A DNA stretch of 64,000 nucleotides from Actinorhabdospora filicis (GCF_030269765.1 NZ_BSTX01000001.1:1743370-1807369); one strand, 5' to 3'; positions 9,016 through 17,116 are shown, numbered from the stretch's first letter. Made by a program: numbers and translations. The notes: generated by a model not told the origin, from the sequence alone.

Positions 9016-9080
9016 GGCTCCTCCCGCCGGGTGTGCGAAGTGAGGGGGACGGATCGGGGGTACGGGTCGGGACGGGTGGG

Positions 9081-10442
9081 CTAGCCGGTGGCGTTCACCG
9101 TCCCTCCGCGCAGCAGCGGTCCCCACAGGAGCGCGGCGAGGTCGCTGAGGCTGGTGACCTCTTGCCCGGTGGCGGCGGCCACGAGCGGGTTGAGGATGGC
9201 GCGTTCCTCGGGGGTCCCGGCGTAGCCCATGGTGGGGTCGAAGACGGCCGGGTTGTCGCTCTTGGGGTCGTCGATGAGCGGCAGTCCGGCCGGGGGCGCG
9301 ATGGCCGCCTTCTGGTCGGTGAGGCCGGGCAGGCCGATGGGCAGGTTGACGCGGTTGCCGTCCCAGTCGTAGCCGTTGTCGACGGGGTTGGGGCCGTCGG
9401 GGACGCGCGGGTTGGGCAGGCCGCGGCAGTCGGGTCCGCGGTGGTCGTTCCAGGCCGGTTCGTCGCGGCCCTTCTCGTACTTGCCGTTGTTGCGGACGAT
9501 CTCCAGGGTGATGTGCAGGCGCCCGGTGGCGAAGGTGTCCTCCACGGCCGGCTGGATCTTCACGATGCCCTCGAACAGGCAGGGGTATTCCGGCGCGTAG
9601 GCGGCCAGGAGTTCCAGGACGGGCGCGGTGACGTCCCCGAACTGGATGAGGCGGCCCTGGTAGCGGTCGAGGAACAGGCGGGTGTCGTCGGCGAAGTCGG
9701 CGGTGGTGGTCAGGAACGACTGGAGCTGGATCCGCTGGTCGGTGATGGTGTTGGCGGTGACGGTGAGGTTGCGCAGCACGCCGACCAGGTCGGGGGCGGC
9801 GCCCTTGTAGTCGTCGAGGACGGTGGCCAGCAGGTCGAGGTCCTTGGTGATGGTGGGCATCTGCTCGTTGAGGGCGCGGACGTAGTCGCCGAGCCGCACG
9901 AGGGTCCGGCCGAGTTTGTCGCCGCGTCCGTCGAGGGCGGTGGCCAGCGCGGTCAGGGTCGCCGAGAGCTTGTCGGGCGGCAGTGCCCGCAGCAGCGGGA
10001 GCGCGTTGTTCAGCACCGATTCCAGTTCCACGCCGGTGGAGGTGCGGTCCTGCCCGATGGTGGTGCCGGGTGCCAGGACGCCGTCCTCGCCCAGCGGCAC
10101 GATCTCGACGTACTTCTCGCCGAACAGGGTCTTGGGCAGCAGCCGGGCGCTGACCTCGGCGGGCACCTTGCGGGCCATGCCGGGGTCGAGGGCCAGCCGC
10201 AGGCGCGCTCCGGCGCCCTCGGAGTCGATGGAGCGGACCTCGCCGATCAGGACGCCGTGCATCTTGACGTCGGCGCCGCGGTTGAACTGGAGTCCGGTGT
10301 GGTCGGTGTCCAGCGAGACCCACACGACGGGTGTGAAGACCTTGGCGTAGGCGGCGATGCAGACGCCGAGAAGTGCCAGGAGGATGACCGAGAAGGCCAG
10401 TCCGGTGAAGCGTTCCTTCGTCCGCGGTCTCACGATGGTCAC
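9081..10442 (-). CDS. mceA: MceA-family substrate-binding protein
   Basis: A 453-residue protein, the longest of the six. It has a signal anchor at about residues 14-33, an MCE domain at about 40-118 (GADVKMHGVLIGEVRSI), a helical stretch with RGDKLGRTLVRLGDYV, and an extended C-terminal domain containing two Cys (YPCLFEGI, GPDCRGLPNPR) and a Pro/Asn/Asp-rich segment. GTG 10442 is chosen because it forms a GTGA overlap with the stop of the upstream permease. As first MCE protein it follows directly on the YrbE permease pair, the usual order in actinobacterial mce loci. Confidence 0.9.
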   Translation of the reverse strand: MTIVRPRTKERFTGLAFSVILLALLGVCIAAYAKVFTPVVWVSLDTDHTGLQFNRGADVKMHGVLIGEVRSIDSEGAGARLRLALDPGMARKVPAEVSARLLPKTLFGEKYVEIVPLGEDGVLAPGTTIGQDRTSTGVELESVLNNALPLLRALPPDKLSATLTALATALDGRGDKLGRTLVRLGDYVRALNEQMPTITKDLDLLATVLDDYKGAAPDLVGVLRNLTVTANTITDQRIQLQSFLTTTADFADDTRLFLDRYQGRLIQFGDVTAPVLELLAAYAPEYPCLFEGIVKIQPAVEDTFATGRLHITLEIVRNNGKYEKGRDEPAWNDHRGPDCRGLPNPRVPDGPNPVDNGYDWDGNRVNLPIGLPGLTDQKAAIAPPAGLPLIDDPKSDNPAVFDPTMGYAGTPEERAILNPLVAAATGQEVTSLSDLAALLWGPLLRGGTVNATG

Positions 10443-11227
10443 CCCACGATCCGCACGGTGGTGGTCGCGCCCCAGACCGCCAGGCCCAGGAACAGGTTCA
10501 CCACGTTGATCGACACCAGCGACGTGCGCACCGCCCGGCCGGTGGCCACGCCGACACCGGCGGGCCCTCCTTCGGCGTGGTAGCCGTAGAAGCAGTGCAC
10601 GAGTATCACCACTATGGCGAAGAACAGCACCTTCCCGAAAGACCACAGCAGATCCTGCGGCACCAGGAACAGGTCGAAGTAGCTGTCGTAGGTCCCCGAT
10701 GGCTGGTCGAAGTACCAGACGGCGATGAAGCGGGTCGCGAAGTACGACGACAGCAACGCGATCACGTACAGCGGGACGGTGGCGATGAGCCCGGCGATCA
10801 TCCGCGTGGTCACCAGGTACGGCATCGACGGCAGCCCCATGACCTCCAGCGCGTCGATCTCCTCGTTGATGCGCATCGCGCCCAGCTGCGCGGTGAACCC
10901 GCACCCGACCGTGGCCGACAGCGCGATCCCGGCGACCAGCGGCGCGATCTCGCGCGTGTTGAAGTAGGCGGAGATGAACCCGGTGAACGCGCTCGACCCG
11001 ATCTGGTCCAGCGCCTGGTATCCCTGCAACCCGACCTCGGTGCCGGTGAAAAAGGTCAGGAACACCACGACCCCGACCGTCCCGCCGACCAGCGCCAGCC
11101 CGCCCGTCCCGAAGGCGATCTCGCCGAGGATGCGGACGATCTCCTTCTTGTAGCGCGCCAGCGTCCGGGGCGTGGCCGCGCCCGCCCGCACGTAGAACAG
11201 CAGCTGCCTGCCCAGAAGCGCCAGCAT
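10439..11227 (-). CDS. yrbEB: Mce transporter permease YrbEB (MlaE family)
   Basis: A 262-residue integral membrane protein of the MlaE/YrbE family with an amphipathic N-terminus (RYKKEIVRILGEIAFG) and about five or six hydrophobic segments. The conserved loop GFTAQLGAMRINEEIDALEVMGL contains the EIDAL motif that docks on the ATPase. It forms the transmembrane heterodimer with YrbEA. ATG 11227 overlaps the stop of yrbEA by one base (TGATG); a GTG one codon upstream is an alternative. The C-terminus overlaps mceA by 4 bp, so permease and channel subunits should be co-produced. Confidence 0.92.
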   Translation of the reverse strand: MLALLGRQLLFYVRAGAATPRTLARYKKEIVRILGEIAFGTGGLALVGGTVGVVVFLTFFTGTEVGLQGYQALDQIGSSAFTGFISAYFNTREIAPLVAGIALSATVGCGFTAQLGAMRINEEIDALEVMGLPSMPYLVTTRMIAGLIATVPLYVIALLSSYFATRFIAVWYFDQPSGTYDSYFDLFLVPQDLLWSFGKVLFFAIVVILVHCFYGYHAEGGPAGVGVATGRAVRTSLVSINVVNLFLGLAVWGATTTVRIVG

Positions 11228-11985
11228 CACGACCCCTTCTGCGGCACGAGCTGGAAGTAGATCGCCACCATCACGAAGTTCACCGCGAACAGCAGCATGA
11301 AGCTGATGACCACCGAGGCGTTCACCGCCTGGCCGACGCCTTTGGGACCGCCCTTGGCGTTCATGCCCAGGTAGCAGCCGATCAGCGCGGCCAGGATCCC
11401 GAAGACCAGCGCCCGCGACTCCGCCGAGACCAGGTCGGCGACCTGCCCCAGCGCGGCGAAACTGGCGAAGTAGGAGCCGGGCGTCCCGTCCTGCAGCACC
11501 ACCGTGAACACGTAACCGCCGGCGATGCCGACCGCCGAGACCACACCGTTCAGCAGGACCGCGACCACCGCGCTGGCGATCACCCGCGGCACGACGAGGC
11601 GCTGCACCGGATCGATGCCCAGGACGCGCATCGCGTCCAGCTCCTCGCGGATCTTGCGCGCGCCCAGGTCGGCGCACATCGCCGCGCCACCGGCACCGGC
11701 GATCAGCAGCGCCGTCACGATCGGGCCCGCCTCGCGCACCACCGCGATGACGCTGGCCGCGCCGGAGAACGACTGCGCGCCCAGCTGCTTGGTCAGCGAA
11801 CCCAGCTGCAACGCCACCACCGCGCCGAACGGGATCGCCACCAGGGCCGTCGGCAGGATCGACACGCTCACCAGGAACCACGCCTGCTGGATCGCCTCGC
11901 CCAGCTGGAACGGCCGCCGGAAGGCCGCCCGGACGGTGTCCAGCCCGAACGCGACGAACTCGCCGGTGGCGCGGAAGACCCTCAC
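11227..11985 (-). CDS. yrbEA: Mce transporter permease YrbEA (MlaE family)
   Basis: A 252-residue MlaE-type permease with the same fold as its partner YrbEB. An interface helix (AIQQAWFLVSV) leads into hydrophobic helices, with the ATPase-contacting loop MCADLGARKIREELDAMRVLGI near residues 115-140. Its C-terminus FVMVAIYFQLVPQKGS is typical of YrbEA. GTG 11985 makes a GTGA overlap with the stop of the ATPase gene, which settles the start. With YrbEB and the ATPase it would power movement of a hydrophobic substrate passed along by MceA-F. Confidence 0.92.
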   Translation of the reverse strand: MRVFRATGEFVAFGLDTVRAAFRRPFQLGEAIQQAWFLVSVSILPTALVAIPFGAVVALQLGSLTKQLGAQSFSGAASVIAVVREAGPIVTALLIAGAGGAAMCADLGARKIREELDAMRVLGIDPVQRLVVPRVIASAVVAVLLNGVVSAVGIAGGYVFTVVLQDGTPGSYFASFAALGQVADLVSAESRALVFGILAALIGCYLGMNAKGGPKGVGQAVNASVVISFMLLFAVNFVMVAIYFQLVPQKGS

Positions 11986-12818
11986 GCGTCCTCCCGGTGC
12001 TCGCCGCGGTACTGCTCTTCGGGAAGGGTCTCGCCCTTGCCGTTGCCGACGGCGTCCTTCTCCTCGGCCATCCCGATCGGGCCGTCCATGTCGGCGGCCA
12101 GGAACTGCCGCAGCACCGGGTCGTCCGAGGCCAGGATCTCCTCGCGCGGCGCGAAGGCCACCAGCCGCCGCAGGTAGAGCATCCCGATGTGGTCGGGCAG
12201 CGTCTTGGCGGTGTTGATGTCGTGGGTGACGATCAGGAACGTCGCGCCGGTGGTCCGGTTCAGCTCGGCGATGAGCTCGCCGAGGAAGGCCGTGCGGACC
12301 GGGTCGAGCCCGGAGTCCGGCTCGTCGCACAGGATCAGCTCGGGGTCCAGCACCAGCGCCCGCGCCAGGCCCGCGCGTTTGCGCATGCCGCCGGAGATCT
12401 CCCCGGGGAACTTCTCGCCGTCCCCGCTCATGCCGACCAGGTCGAGGCGGTCATTGACGATGGCCCGGATCTCGGCCTCGGTCTTGCGGGTGTGCTCGCG
12501 CAGCGGGAAGGCGATGTTGTCGTAGAGGTTCATCGAGCCGAACAGCGCGCCGTCCTGGAACAGCACCCCCAGCCGCCGCCGGACCCGGTACAGCTCGCGC
12601 TCGTGCAGCGAGGTGATCTCCTCGCCGTCGATGTGGATGGTGCCCCGATCGGGCCGGAACAGGCCCACCAGGGTCTTCAGGAACACCGACTTGCCGGTGC
12701 CCGAGGGGCCCAGCAGGACCGAGATCTCCCCGGCCGGAAGCGTGAAGGAGACGTCGGACCAGACCGTCTGCGCCCCGAAGGACTTCGTCAGCCCGTCGAT
12801 CTCCACGGCGACGCCCAC
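11982..12818 (-). CDS. mkl: ABC transporter ATPase of the Mce system (MceG/Mkl, MlaF-like)
   Basis: A 278-residue ABC ATPase. Walker A is GPSGTGKS (37-44), Q-loop Gln about 88, signature ISGGM (141-145), Walker B LILCDE (161-166) and switch His 199. The non-canonical signature (ISGGM rather than LSGGQ) followed by RKRAGLARAL is typical of MlaF/Mkl. The acidic C-terminal tail beyond residue 240 is the actinobacterial extension. GTG 12818 has GAGGAG 7 nt upstream. It is the first gene of the operon. In Mycobacterium tuberculosis the single mkl gene also lies close downstream of rplJ-rplL; here the whole mce set follows it. Confidence 0.92.
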   Translation of the reverse strand: MGVAVEIDGLTKSFGAQTVWSDVSFTLPAGEISVLLGPSGTGKSVFLKTLVGLFRPDRGTIHIDGEEITSLHERELYRVRRRLGVLFQDGALFGSMNLYDNIAFPLREHTRKTEAEIRAIVNDRLDLVGMSGDGEKFPGEISGGMRKRAGLARALVLDPELILCDEPDSGLDPVRTAFLGELIAELNRTTGATFLIVTHDINTAKTLPDHIGMLYLRRLVAFAPREEILASDDPVLRQFLAADMDGPIGMAEEKDAVGNGKGETLPEEQYRGEHREDA

Positions 12819-12832
12819 AGCGCTCCTCCTCG

Positions 12833-12856
12833 CCGGACGAGAGGGGTGGCGTCCGG
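12833..12856 (-). promoter_or_regulatory. Inverted repeat in the Mce operon leader
   Basis: CCGGACG (12833-12839) is repeated inverted as CGTCCGG (12850-12856) with a 10-nt spacer, 15 bp upstream of the ATPase start. It could be an operator or a leader hairpin just before the ribosome site. The rest of the 222-bp divergent gap (12819-13040) must hold promoters for the Mce operon and for the methyltransferase, but no clear -35/-10 pair stands out. Confidence 0.4.
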
Positions 12857-13040
12857 CTGTAGGAGATTAACGAGAGTGGTCGGCGTCACGGAACGGGCTG
12901 AAGGGTAACGGGTGAGTAACATCCGTTCAGTGCGATGGGACCCCTGTCCGACCAGGGGATTCACTCCAGCTCTCGCCGACTACTTTCCAGTTGCTAGGAC
13001 TCACTTCCCAAGAAGCGGACGGTGAATCTAGGCTTCCGGC

Positions 13041-13829
13041 ATGTCCGCGACCTACACGCACGGCCACCACGCCTCCGTCCTGCGCTCCCACCAGTGGCGC
13101 ACCGCCGAGAACTCGGCGGCCTACCTGCTGCCGCACCTCACCGGCACCGAGCGCCTCCTGGACCTGGGTTGCGGCCCCGGGACCATCACCGCCGACCTCG
13201 CCACCCGGGTCGCCTCGGTGGTGGCCGTCGACGCCGCCGCCGACGTCCTGGACCAGGCCCGCGAGGCCTGTGCCGGAGTGTCCAATGTGGAGTTCCAGAC
13301 CGCCGACGCCTACGCGCTGCCCTTCTCCGACGCCTCCTTCGACGTCGTCCACGCCCACCAGGTCCTCCAGCACCTCGGCGATCCCGTCGCCGCCCTGCGC
13401 GAGATGCGCCGGGTGACCCGCCCCGGCGGCCTGGTCGCCGCCCGCGACGCCGACTACGAGGTCTTCACCTGGTTCCCCGCCTCCCCCGAGCTGACCCAGT
13501 GGCTGGCGCTGGTGCGCGCCGTCCACCGCGGCAACGGCGGCGACCCCGACGCCGGGCGCAAGCTCCTGTCCTGGACCCGCGCGGCCGGGTTCGAAGACGT
13601 CACCGCGTCCGGCTCGACGTGGGTCTACGCCGACGACGAGGGCCGCGCCTGGTGGGGCGGCATGTGGGCCGACCGCATCCTCGACTCGGCGGTCGCCCGC
13701 CAGGCCGTCGAACTGGGCCTGGCCACCCGCGAGGAGCTGACGGAGATGTCGGCGGCCTGGCGCGAGTGGGCCGCGTCCCCCGACGGCTGGTTCATGGTCC
13801 CGCACGGCGAGGTGCTCGCGCGGGCCTGA
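13041..13829 (+). CDS. Class I SAM-dependent methyltransferase
   Basis: A 262-residue methyltransferase of the UbiE/COQ5-like type-11 group. Motif I is LDLGCGPGT (40-48), the acidic residue ending strand 2 is VVAVDAAADV, and motif III-like DVVHAHQVLQHL lies near 105. These bind S-adenosylmethionine. The acceptor is unknown; relatives act on small molecules such as quinones or polyketides. The ATG lies 12 nt after AATCTAGGC and has no strong ribosome site, so a leaderless or weakly translated message is possible. The gene is convergent with a TetR gene, with only 4 bp between stop codons, and divergent from the Mce operon. Confidence 0.88.
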   Translation: MSATYTHGHHASVLRSHQWRTAENSAAYLLPHLTGTERLLDLGCGPGTITADLATRVASVVAVDAAADVLDQAREACAGVSNVEFQTADAYALPFSDASFDVVHAHQVLQHLGDPVAALREMRRVTRPGGLVAARDADYEVFTWFPASPELTQWLALVRAVHRGNGGDPDAGRKLLSWTRAAGFEDVTASGSTWVYADDEGRAWWGGMWADRILDSAVARQAVELGLATREELTEMSAAWREWAASPDGWFMVPHGEVLARA

Positions 13830-13833
13830 GACC

Positions 13834-14421
13834 TCAGCCCGGTGGGAGCGGATGCGCTCCCGCCGGGCGCAACCCGTCGAAGATCAGCGCCATGTAGCGC
13901 CGCCACAGCTCCGGCCGCTCCTCGGCGAAGGGCGCCGCCAGGTGCCCCGGCGCGCACATCAGCAGCCCCACGTCGGTGCCGGTGACGTCGTCCCGCACCG
14001 CGCCCGCCGCCCGCGCGCGATCGGTCAGCGCGTCGAAGATCGCGAACATCCGCGCCTGCGCCCCGGCGACCTCTGGCACCGCCAGCACCTCCGGACTCGC
14101 GGTGACCAGCAGCGACAGGTCCAGCCGCTGCTTCTGCTCACCGGCGAACATCATGAACTCCAGCAGCGCCTCACCCGCGTCCGGCGCCCCCAGCAGCCGC
14201 TCGCCCTCGGCGTGCAGGCTCTCCATGCGGTCCATCAGCACCGCCGCCAGCAGGTGGTCCTTGGTCGGGAAGTGCCGGAAGACCGTGCCCTTGCCGATGC
14301 CGGCGCGCCGGGCGATCTCGGCGACCGAGGCCTCGGCCCCGCGCGCGGCGAACTCCGCGGTGGCGGCGGCGATGAGCGCCTCGCGGTTGCGGACGGCGTC
14401 GGCGCGCAGATTCCTGGTCAC
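13834..14421 (-). CDS. TetR-family transcriptional regulator
   Basis: A 195-residue TetR/AcrR protein. The N-terminal helix-turn-helix lies at about residues 30-51 (ASVAEIARRAGIGKGTVFRHF), with the usual FPTKDHLLAAVL helix following. The C-terminal ligand-binding half is unremarkable. GTG 14421 is the first codon of the conserved N-terminus. It is divergent from a quinone oxidoreductase with 93 bp between them containing two identical-type palindromes, so it very probably represses both genes and is relieved by a substrate of the reductase. Its last codons run through a hairpin that may end the facing methyltransferase transcript. Confidence 0.9.
   Translation of the reverse strand: MTRNLRADAVRNREALIAAATAEFAARGAEASVAEIARRAGIGKGTVFRHFPTKDHLLAAVLMDRMESLHAEGERLLGAPDAGEALLEFMMFAGEQKQRLDLSLLVTASPEVLAVPEVAGAQARMFAIFDALTDRARAAGAVRDDVTGTDVGLLMCAPGHLAAPFAEERPELWRRYMALIFDGLRPAGAHPLPPG
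13838..13867. terminator. Hairpin at the convergent methyltransferase/TetR ends
   Basis: A 13-bp stem (CCCGGTGGGAGCG at 13838-13850 against 13855-13867, one G-T pair) with a 4-nt loop lies 9 bp after the methyltransferase stop and inside the last codons of the TetR gene. There is no T-run, as is common for actinobacterial terminators. Confidence 0.45.
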
Positions 14422-14442
14422 CGCACCACGATAGCTTAAGTT

Positions 14443-14493
14443 GACCGAGCGGTCCGGTTAGCGCTACAGTCGCCAACCGGACCGCCCGGTCCG
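14443..14493. promoter_or_regulatory. Twin operators for the TetR regulator
   Basis: Two palindromes share the form GACCGnnCGGTC: GACCGAGCGGTC at 14443-14454 and GACCGCCCGGTC at 14480-14491, the second extended to CGGACCGCCCGGTCCG. Their centres are 37 bp apart. They fill the gap between divergent TetR and oxidoreductase starts, the classical position for an autoregulated TetR operator. The identity of the half-sites is seen directly; binding by the adjacent TetR is inference. Confidence 0.8.
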
Positions 14494-14514
14494 TTTATCT
14501 GACCTGGAGTGAAC

Positions 14515-15495
14515 ATGCGAGCAGTGGTGGCCCGTGGCTACGGCCCCCCGGAGCACTACACCGTCGCCGAGATCCCCGAGCCCGAAGCCGGGCCCGGACA
14601 GCTGAAGGTCCGCGTGGCGGCGGCCTCCATCAACCCCGCCGAGGTCCGCGTGGTCGCCGAGCGCATGGTCGACCTGGACTTCCCCCACGTCCCCGGCAAC
14701 GACTTCGCCGGCACCGTCGTGGCCATCGGCCCCGGCGTCACCGGCTACGCCGTCGGCGACGAGGTCTTCGGCATGGCCCTCCCCCGCGCCCTGCGCGCGA
14801 TGGCCGGGCCCCGCCCGTCCCTGGGCACCGGCGCCCTCGCCGAGTACGTCGTGGTGGAGGCCGACACCCCCTTCATCGCCCACCGCCCCGCGGGCCTGGA
14901 CGTCGTCCACGCCGCCGCGATCCCCACCGTCGGCTTCACCGCCCGCGCCCTCCAGCACCGCGCCCGCGTCACCGCGGGTGAGAAGGTCCTGGTCATCGGC
15001 GCCACCGGCGGCACCGGCACCGCCGTCGTCCCGTACCTGGCCGCGACCGGCGCGCACATCATCGCCACCGCGACCGAGACCGACGAGGCCCTCCTGCGGC
15101 GCCTCGGCGCGGCCGAGACGGTGGACTACCGCGCGTCCGCCCCCGTCGCCGAAACCCTCCGCCGCCACCCCGAAGGCGTCGACGTCGTGGTCAACCTCGT
15201 CGTCCAGAGCGAGGACCTGTCAGGACTGGCCGCCGCCGCCCGCCCCGGCGGCCGCGTCTACACGATCACGTTCCCCCCGCCCGTACCCGGCAGCGCCGGA
15301 CGCGATGACGTGACCCTGGAGCTGATCCTGGACCTGGCCGGCGAAGCGGGCGGCATGGCGGAAGTGGGCGAGGCCGCCCTGGCCGGAACCCTGCCCGCCG
15401 TCATCGGCCGCGAGTTCGCGCTGGAGGAAGGACCGGCGGCGGTGGTGGCCTTCGCGCGGGAGCACACCACGGGGAAGATCGTGGTGAGCATGTGA
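14515..15495 (+). CDS. NAD(P)H:quinone oxidoreductase-like MDR protein, zinc-free
   Basis: A 326-residue medium-chain dehydrogenase/reductase of the quinone oxidoreductase (zeta-crystallin) branch. An N-terminal GroES-like domain carries HVPGNDFAGTV, and a Rossmann domain has VIGATGGTGTA (160-170) for NAD(P)H. The catalytic-zinc cysteine and histidine positions of alcohol dehydrogenases are absent, as in quinone reductases. ATG 14515 is preferred to the GTG two codons upstream because GGAG sits 6-9 nt before it. It is divergent from the TetR gene and probably induced by quinones or electrophiles. The stop codon is part of the following octamer repeat. Confidence 0.88.
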   Translation: MRAVVARGYGPPEHYTVAEIPEPEAGPGQLKVRVAAASINPAEVRVVAERMVDLDFPHVPGNDFAGTVVAIGPGVTGYAVGDEVFGMALPRALRAMAGPRPSLGTGALAEYVVVEADTPFIAHRPAGLDVVHAAAIPTVGFTARALQHRARVTAGEKVLVIGATGGTGTAVVPYLAATGAHIIATATETDEALLRRLGAAETVDYRASAPVAETLRRHPEGVDVVVNLVVQSEDLSGLAAAARPGGRVYTITFPPPVPGSAGRDDVTLELILDLAGEAGGMAEVGEAALAGTLPAVIGREFALEEGPAAVVAFAREHTTGKIVVSM

Positions 15496-15555
15496 CCGGG
15501 TGACCCTGTGATCGCGTGACCGTGTGACCGTGTGACCGTGTGACCCGGTGATCGT
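15492..15555. repeat. Eight tandem octamers, consensus GTGAYCSB
   Basis: Eight uninterrupted 8-bp units run in register from 15492 to 15555: GTGACCGG, GTGACCCT, GTGATCGC, three copies of GTGACCGT, GTGACCCG and GTGATCGT. The first unit contains the TGA stop of the oxidoreductase. It is probably slippage-generated. Confidence 0.85.
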
Positions 15556-15822
15556 GGATTGAGTGGTTCCGGGGCGGGGGACGGGTCGCCCACGCCCACG
15601 TCGACGCCGACGCCGGTTATGGCGGAGTGGCGGCGACGGCCGCGCCGCCCCTGCCTCGCGATGAAGGCCCGGTAACGATGGTTCGCGGCACCCGCCGCAA
15701 CGCACGACGACCAGGTCGCGACGACGGCCCGCCCCACCTCCCCCGGTGGCCCGGCAGCACGGAGGCATCACCAGCGGCGCCGTCCTCCCCGGCCCGCAAT
15801 CACCGGTCCTCCCCCGGGCACG
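15556..15822. other. Spacer without recognisable gene
   Basis: Between the octamer repeat and the rplL terminator there is GC-rich sequence with overlapping open frames on both strands, none with a convincing ribosome site or a recognisable motif. I see nothing to annotate here. Confidence 0.5.
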
Positions 15823-15856
15823 AAAAAGGGCGGTGTGCCAATGCACACCGCCCTTT
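15823..15856 (-). terminator. Rho-independent terminator of rplJ-rplL
   Basis: A perfect 13-bp stem (AAAGGGCGGTGTG at 15825-15837, inverted at 15844-15856) with a 6-nt loop ends in TTTTT on the minus strand, 32 bp after the rplL stop. It separates rplL from the next minus-strand genes, so rpoB is not co-transcribed within this window. Confidence 0.9.
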
Positions 15857-15887
15857 CGAGCCTCAGCAGCTCCGGAAAAGTCCGGTA

Positions 15888-16274
15888 CTACTTGAGCGAG
15901 ATCGTGGCGCCGGCGCCCTCAAGCTGCTCCTTGGCCTTGTCCGCGGTCTCCTTGTTGACCTTCTCCAGGACGGCCTTCGGGGCGGACTCGACGAGCTCCT
16001 TGGCCTCCTTCAGGCCGAGGGAGGTCAGGGCGCGCACCTCCTTGATGACCGCGATCTTCTTCTCGCCGGCCGACTCAAGGACGACGTCGAACTCGTCCTT
16101 CTCAGCCTCGGCCTCAACGGCGCCACCGGCGCCGCCGCCGGCGGCCACCATCGCGACGGGGGCGGCGGCGGTGACCTCGAAGGTCTCCTCGAACTGCTTC
16201 ACGAACTCGGAGAGCTCAAGAAGGGTCATCTCCTTGAACGCGTCGAGGAGTTCCTCGGTGCTCAGCTTCGCCAT
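15888..16274 (-). CDS. rplL: 50S ribosomal protein L7/L12
   Basis: 128 residues, the usual length. The N-terminal dimerisation domain ([20 protein letters not shown]) is followed by an Ala/Gly-rich flexible hinge (about residues 38-56) and the factor-binding domain with [21 protein letters not shown] and a final GAGATISLK. Multiple copies form the stalk that recruits translational GTPases. It lies 67 bp after rplJ with its own ribosome site (GAAAGGA) and ends at a strong terminator. Confidence 0.98.
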   Translation of the reverse strand: MAKLSTEELLDAFKEMTLLELSEFVKQFEETFEVTAAAPVAMVAAGGGAGGAVEAEAEKDEFDVVLESAGEKKIAVIKEVRALTSLGLKEAKELVESAPKAVLEKVNKETADKAKEQLEGAGATISLK

Positions 16275-16341
16275 GACGGCTTCCTTTCAGTACACAGAAC
16301 GTTTGTGGGTCGAACAACGGGGCCGTGAAGCCCCACGGGAA

Positions 16342-16881
16342 CTACTCGCCCCCGTTGCCCTCCTGCTTGTCGCGGAGCGCGGCGGCGAGGCGCGCGACCT
16401 GCGACAGGGGGGCCTGGAAGAGACCGGCGGCCTTGGTGAGGTTGCCCTTCATGGCACCGGCCAGCTTGGCGAGCAGCACCTCGCGGGACTCAAGGTCGGC
16501 GATACGCTCGACCTCGGCCGCGCTGAGCGCCTTGCCGTCCATGAACCCGCCCTTGATGATCAAGTTCGGGTTCGCCTTGGCGAATTCCTTGAGGCCCTTG
16601 GCGGCTTCCACCGGGTCACCGGTGGCGAACGCCAAAGCGGTCGGGCCGGTGAAAAGGTCGTCGAGACCCTCCAGACCGGCCTCGGCCGCGGCGCGCTTGG
16701 CCAGGGTGTTCTTGGCGACCCGGTAAGAGGCGCCAGCACCAAGCGAGCGGCGAAGTCCGGTGAGCTGGGAGACCTTGAGGCCGCGGTATTCGGTGATGAC
16801 CGCCGCCGTCGAGCCCTTGAACTGCTCGACGATCTCGGCGACCGCGGTCGCCTTGTCCTCACGAACTGGCTTGTCCGTCAT
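16342..16881 (-). CDS. rplJ: 50S ribosomal protein L10
   Basis: 179 residues. The N-terminal rRNA-binding domain carries the typical [21 protein letters not shown] stretch (about residues 40-60). The C-terminal helix ([20 protein letters not shown]) binds L7/L12 dimers. ATG 16881 has GAGAGGAGG immediately upstream. It is preceded by a structured leader in which L10 or the L10-L12 complex is expected to bind, giving autogenous control. Its separation from rplA by a protease gene is unusual relative to the compact order seen in many bacteria. Confidence 0.98.
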   Translation of the reverse strand: MTDKPVREDKATAVAEIVEQFKGSTAAVITEYRGLKVSQLTGLRRSLGAGASYRVAKNTLAKRAAAEAGLEGLDDLFTGPTALAFATGDPVEAAKGLKEFAKANPNLIIKGGFMDGKALSAAEVERIADLESREVLLAKLAGAMKGNLTKAAGLFQAPLSQVARLAAALRDKQEGNGGE

Positions 16882-16889
16882 GTTCCTCC

Positions 16890-17100
16890 TCTCGGGACGC
16901 TAGATGAATCCCGTCGGAGGCGGCGCGTGAGAAACGAAAAACCCCGGCGCAGCGGAGCGCACGGGGTGACCATCGGCCCGGGGGCCGGCACACACTTGCG
17001 TCTCCCTGCGCGGGTCCGTCGTGATCTCTCACGACGCCTTAGGGGCGTTCGGTTGAACGCGCCGACCGGCGGTCTTCGGGTTACGTGGAACGTCGGCAAC
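16890..17100 (-). promoter_or_regulatory. L10 leader (autoregulatory 5' UTR of rplJ-rplL)
   Basis: The 235-nt gap upstream of rplJ contains, on the minus strand, the CCGAAGACCGCCGGTCGG block and the CCGCGCAGGGAGA block characteristic of actinobacterial L10 leader RNAs, which imitate the 23S rRNA site for L10. A likely -10 (TTAGAGT) lies near 17099-17105. In the known mechanism excess L10/L12 binds the leader and lowers expression of its own operon. The match is by recognition of the conserved blocks, not by a covariance search. Confidence 0.75.
16937..16967 (-). terminator. Attenuator-like hairpin inside the L10 leader
   Basis: On the minus strand ACCCCG-T-GCGC pairs with GCGC-CGGGGT around a 6-nt loop (16941-16967), followed directly by TTTTT. 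A hairpin plus U-run 56 nt before the rplJ start is the form of an intrinsic attenuator, suggesting that feedback acts through transcription termination. Confidence 0.7.
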
Positions 17101-17116
17101 TCTAACACGAAGCCTT

